A stretch of 7,911 bases of DNA from CAZGLR01 sp964526635 (lineage in GTDB: Bacteria; Zixibacteria; MSB-5A5; GN15; JAAZOE01): positions 1-7,911 of the forward strand of contig CAZGLR010000139.1 in the NCBI GenBank assembly GCA_964526635.1. The letters run 5' to 3'. Below, piece by piece: positions 5,253 to 7,911 of this stretch; within the stretch, counting starts at the first letter, position 1; every line of letters begins with the position of its first letter. Under the pieces are notes generated by a model. That model was not told the origin of the DNA. It ran no database searches and was given only the letters and a program-made list of their open reading frames with translations. The position numbers and the translations under genes are program-made.

Positions 5253-6281
5253 ATGAAGGAAAAGCATAAGGATATTTACGAGAAGCTGACCTCGACACAG
5301 AAGGCCGCGATCGCGCTGGTTGCTTTCGGGACCGAAGTATCGTCACTGGTGCTTAAAACACTCAACGAGGATGATCTGGAGCGGCTGACTGTCGAGATCG
5401 CCAATTTGCGGGAAGTTCCGCCGGAGGTCGAGGAACAGGTGATCCGTGAGTGCCATGATATCTTTATGGCGCGTCAGTATATCACCCAGGGCGGTATCGA
5501 TTTTGCCCGCGAGATCCTCGAAAAGGCGGTCGGCAGCAAGCGTGCAATTGATATTCTCAACCGCCTGGAATCATCGCTGCGGACCTCAGGATTCAACTTG
5601 CTGAAAAATATCGATCCCCAGCAATTAGTGAACTTCATCCGTAATGAACATCCCCAGACAATTTCGCTTATCCTGACCCAGCTCGTGCCGCAACAGGCCG
5701 CCGGGGTGCTTTCTGAACTTCCACCCGAACTGCAGGCCGAAGTCGCCCTGCGGGTGGCGACGATGGAAAAGATTTCGCCGGATGTTCTGCGCGAGGTTGA
5801 GGCAACCCTGGAAGGTCATTTCCAGGATACTGCCGGACGCGATTTGTCGGTATCCGGCGGGGCCAAGGCGATTGCCGAGATTTTGAATATTATTGAGACC
5901 TCAGCCGAGAAAAATATCCTGCAGGCGATGGAGGCCGAAGATGCCGACCTCGCTGCTGAAATCAAGAATATGATGTTCGTCTTCGATGACCTCATTCTGC
6001 TCGATGACCGTGGCATTCAGCGCCTCCTCAAGGAAGTCGAAACCAAGGATCTGGCGGTATCGTTGAAGGCGGCCTCGGAAGAGGTCAAAAACAAGATTTT
6101 CGCCAATGTATCCGAACGCGTGGCTGTCCTGGTCAAGGAAGAAATGGAATTTATGGGGCCGATGCGGCTGTCGGATGTAGAGGCCGCGCAACAGCGCATT
6201 GTTGAAACCGTGCGCCGTCTGGAAGAAGAAGGCCAGATCGTGATTGCCGGCCGTGGTGGAAAGGACGATGTCATTGTCTAA
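5253..6281 (+). CDS. fliG: FliG, flagellar rotor/switch protein
   Basis: FliG sits on the FliF ring, takes torque from the stator and binds FliM for switching. The 342 residues comprise an N-terminal FliF-binding domain (about 8-105), a middle domain with the EHPQT FliM-binding motif (132-136), and a C-terminal torque domain with the MFVF hinge motif at 241-244 (MFVFDD). The torque-helix charges of E. coli FliG are conserved with an offset of eight: K272 (K264), R289 (R281), E296 and E297 (D288, D289) and R305 (R297). This agrees with the conserved R89/E97 pair in MotA here, so the rotor-stator interface looks standard. The ATG at 5253 is preceded by GGTGGG/GTGAGGG, which begins at the last base of the fliF stop codon. 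Its 3' end overlaps fliH by 14 bases. Confidence 0.97.
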   Translation: MKEKHKDIYEKLTSTQKAAIALVAFGTEVSSLVLKTLNEDDLERLTVEIANLREVPPEVEEQVIRECHDIFMARQYITQGGIDFAREILEKAVGSKRAIDILNRLESSLRTSGFNLLKNIDPQQLVNFIRNEHPQTISLILTQLVPQQAAGVLSELPPELQAEVALRVATMEKISPDVLREVEATLEGHFQDTAGRDLSVSGGAKAIAEILNIIETSAEKNILQAMEAEDADLAAEIKNMMFVFDDLILLDDRGIQRLLKEVETKDLAVSLKAASEEVKNKIFANVSERVAVLVKEEMEFMGPMRLSDVEAAQQRIVETVRRLEEEGQIVIAGRGGKDDVIV

Positions 6282-7014
6282 CATCAAACGTCTTGCGGTG
6301 GCCGAGGCGCCGGTTCAAATCGGGCGGCATATTATCGACAGGGCGGCCGAGGAAAAGGCCGAGATGGAACTCAAGGCCGAGTATCCGGATCTGGAAGTCT
6401 ATACCAATCCGGATGGCGGCAAGCAGGTACCCCTTCGCCATTTCGTCGTCCACGAAAAAAGATTTCAGGCTGAAAAAGCCAATGTCTTTACACAACGCTA
6501 TGATGAGGGATATCAGGCCGGATATGACGCCGGTTACAAGGCCGGGTATGAGAAGGGCAAAGGCGACGGCCAGACCGACTCGCGGCAGACTGTGGCCGCC
6601 TTCGCCGGTATCCTGAAAGATGTTCGCGGACAACGACAGAGTATTCTGGATGATGCGCGCGATAAGATTCTCGAGATGATTCTCAAGATATCACAAAAAA
6701 TCACCTACACGGCGGCATTGGTTGATCCTGAAGTGACCGCTTCGATCATAAACGGCACAATCGATCAATTGCTCGATAAAACGCGTCTGATTATCAAAGT
6801 GCATCCGGATCATCTGGCTGAATTGGAACAGCATATCGATCGTTTTAAAGGACAGAACACGACCATCAAGGAATTCAGGATCGAGGCTGATCCACGGGTG
6901 CGAATCGGCGGCTGTTTTATCGAAACCCCGGCCGGTGATATCGATGCCCGTTTGGAGTCGATGTATGATGTGCTTCGTGATGCTATCATAAATCGCGGGG
7001 GAGAATCACGGTGA
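6268..7014 (+). CDS. fliH: FliH, export-ATPase regulator/stator
   Basis: FliH dimerises, binds the ATPase FliI and tethers it at the export gate and C ring. The 248-residue product has a charged N-terminal region with helix-forming character (about 20-40), the FliH-type GxxxG repeat segment at about 81-101 (GYQAGYDAGYKAGYEKGKGDG minus its last base pairings; glycines at 81, 85, 89, 93, 97 and 101), a coiled-coil-like middle (105-150), and the conserved C-terminal domain with LIIKVHPDH (174-182) and ADPRVRIGGCFIET (207-220) followed by GDIDARLESM. The ATG at 6268 is taken as start (MSLSNIKRL), with GGAAAGGA upstream; it overlaps fliG by 14 bases. A TTG at 6244 in frame is less likely. Its TGA stop overlaps the fliI GTG by four bases. 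Confidence 0.93.
   Translation: MSLSNIKRLAVAEAPVQIGRHIIDRAAEEKAEMELKAEYPDLEVYTNPDGGKQVPLRHFVVHEKRFQAEKANVFTQRYDEGYQAGYDAGYKAGYEKGKGDGQTDSRQTVAAFAGILKDVRGQRQSILDDARDKILEMILKISQKITYTAALVDPEVTASIINGTIDQLLDKTRLIIKVHPDHLAELEQHIDRFKGQNTTIKEFRIEADPRVRIGGCFIETPAGDIDARLESMYDVLRDAIINRGGESR
6505..6564 (+). repeat. 12-base imperfect tandem repeat encoding the FliH GxxxG segment
   Basis: Five 12-base units in frame (6505-6516, 6517-6528, 6529-6540, 6541-6552, 6553-6564) encode four-residue units of the form x-G-Y-x; the last is degenerate (KGKG). The three central units share GCCGG at their start and TAT or TAC after it. Third-codon-position changes between units (GGA, GGT, GGG) suggest old repeats maintained by selection on the protein. 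Confidence 0.75.
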
Positions 7015-7911
7015 GCCTGGCCTTCAAATATATCAGCAGTGCCATCGACAAAACCCGGGTGGTCAAACAATTCGGCACCGTCTCTCGCGTCGCCGGACTG
7101 GTCGTGGAATCGCGCGGACCGGCCGTATCGATTGGATCGTTGTGCCAGGTTGAATCGGCTGAATCGGGTGAACAGATTCAGGCGGAAGTTGTCGGCTTCA
7201 AGGAAAATATAATCTACCTGATGCCGCTGGGATCGATTGATGGCCTCAATCCCGGCTCGATTGTCACCAGCACCGGGCAAAAACTGCAATGCCCGGTATG
7301 CGATAATCTCCGCGGACGCGTCTTGAGTGGACTGGGAAAGCCGATTGACGGCAAGGGACCGCTGCTGACGACCACCTATCGGCCGCTGCACGCCACCCCG
7401 CCGGGCAGTCTGGTCAGGCAGCAAATCCGGGAGCCATTGTATACAGGAATACGCGCTATCGATACCCTGTCGACCTGCGGCAAGGGCCAGCGGCTCGGGA
7501 TATTTTCCGGGTCAGGTGTCGGCAAATCGGTCATGATGGGTATGATTGCCCGCGGCACCACCGCAGACATCACTGTGATTGCGTTGATTGGTGAACGGAG
7601 CCGTGAGGTAAAAGAATTTATCATCAATGATCTCGGGGAAGAGGGGTTAAAAAAATCTGTGGTGGTGGCGGTGACGTCGGATGAACCGGCCTTGATTCGC
7701 TTAAAGGGTATTTTGACCGCGACCGCAATTGCCGAATATTTCCGTGATCAGGGCAAGGACGTCATGCTGCTGGTTGATTCGCTGACACGGGTGGCGATGG
7801 CACAGCGTGAAATTGGCCTGGCTATCGGCGAACCACCGGCGACCAAGGGGTATCCGCCATCGGTGTTTGCCATGTTGCCGAAGATGCTGGAACGGGCCGG
7901 TCCCGGCGAAG
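7011..7911 (+). CDS. fliI: FliI, flagellar export ATPase (3' end beyond window)
   Basis: FliI is the F1-beta-like ATPase of the flagellar type III secretion system. The first 300 codons are in the window, about two thirds of a usual ~440-residue protein. After a short N-terminal segment and beta-barrel domain with RVAGLVVESRGP (23-34), the sequence has GRVLSGLGKPIDG, then the ATPase core: Walker A GSGVGKS (167-173), the catalytic-glutamate motif GERSREV (E195), the Walker B strand VMLLVDSLTR (251-260, D256), and the FliI hallmark AQREIGLAIGEPP with KGYPPSVF downstream. The start is GTG at 7011 with GGAG at 7000-7003, and it overlaps the fliH stop as GTGA, indicating coupled translation. Cys94 and Cys97 form a CPVC motif where relatives usually have a V-G pair; this is probably neutral. 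GERSREV replaces the commoner GERGREV. Confidence 0.96.
   Translation, partial: MSLAFKYISSAIDKTRVVKQFGTVSRVAGLVVESRGPAVSIGSLCQVESAESGEQIQAEVVGFKENIIYLMPLGSIDGLNPGSIVTSTGQKLQCPVCDNLRGRVLSGLGKPIDGKGPLLTTTYRPLHATPPGSLVRQQIREPLYTGIRAIDTLSTCGKGQRLGIFSGSGVGKSVMMGMIARGTTADITVIALIGERSREVKEFIINDLGEEGLKKSVVVAVTSDEPALIRLKGILTATAIAEYFRDQGKDVMLLVDSLTRVAMAQREIGLAIGEPPATKGYPPSVFAMLPKMLERAGPGE

Noticed and set aside
6810..7424. Long minus-strand open frame (204 codons) opposite fliH-fliI, and similar ones opposite flgB, flgC, fliF and fliG
   Set aside because: They lie wholly over strongly conserved plus-strand genes, have no ribosome sites or recognisable domains, and are mirror images of the real coding frames.
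7011..7911. An F1-ATPase beta or virulence type III ATPase (SctN) instead of FliI
   Set aside because: The AQREIGLAIGEPP signature and position directly after fliH in a flagellar operon point to FliI.
1..7911. CRISPR arrays, insertion sequences, tRNA/rRNA genes, toxin-antitoxin or defence systems
   Set aside because: None was seen on either strand; apart from two short regulatory regions and the left-edge gene, the window is filled by flagellar genes.

Overview
This window is a bacterial flagellar/chemotaxis-motility gene cluster. Nearly everything reads on the + strand in the order motA, motB, then (after a 121-base gap carrying a sigma-54 promoter) flgB, flgC, an unrecognised 111-residue gene, fliE, fliF, fliG, fliH and fliI, with fliI running off the right edge. 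At the left edge the first 36 codons of a divergent minus-strand gene for an exported protein enter the window. Roughly half of the bases are G+C. A run of ten Ns at 3615-3624 shows this is a scaffolded draft, possibly metagenomic, assembly. FlgB/FlgC rod proteins, a short PomA-like MotA and sigma-54 control fit a Gram-negative-type (diderm) motile bacterium; a deltaproteobacterial or FCB-group (for example Zixibacteria-like) uncultured lineage is a guess that the sequence alone cannot settle.

Layout. 1-109 (minus): start of a secreted protein gene. 110-338: 229-base divergent intergenic region with only weak promoter-like boxes. 339-1916: motA-motB, 3 bases apart, encoding the stator. 1917-2037: intergenic region with a well-matched sigma-54 promoter at 1998-2014. 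2038-7911: a tightly packed operon with 8-35-base gaps or 4-14-base overlaps: flgB and flgC (proximal rod), the unknown small gene translationally coupled to fliE, fliE (MS ring-rod adaptor), fliF (MS ring), fliG (rotor/switch), fliH and fliI (export ATPase complex).

How they work together. FliF forms the MS ring on which FliG is mounted; MotA/MotB push on FliG to make torque; FliE, FlgB and FlgC are early export substrates that build the rod on the MS ring; FliH and FliI energise and regulate that export. The operon therefore encodes the earliest assembly intermediates, and its sigma-54 promoter fits an early or middle tier of a flagellar hierarchy.

No exotic new system is evident. The points most worth a second look are the unrecognised gene between flgC and fliE, the near-consensus sigma-54 promoter that also fixes the flgB start, strong evidence that the ten-N gap is not real and hides the fliE stop codon, and the divergent exported protein at the left edge.
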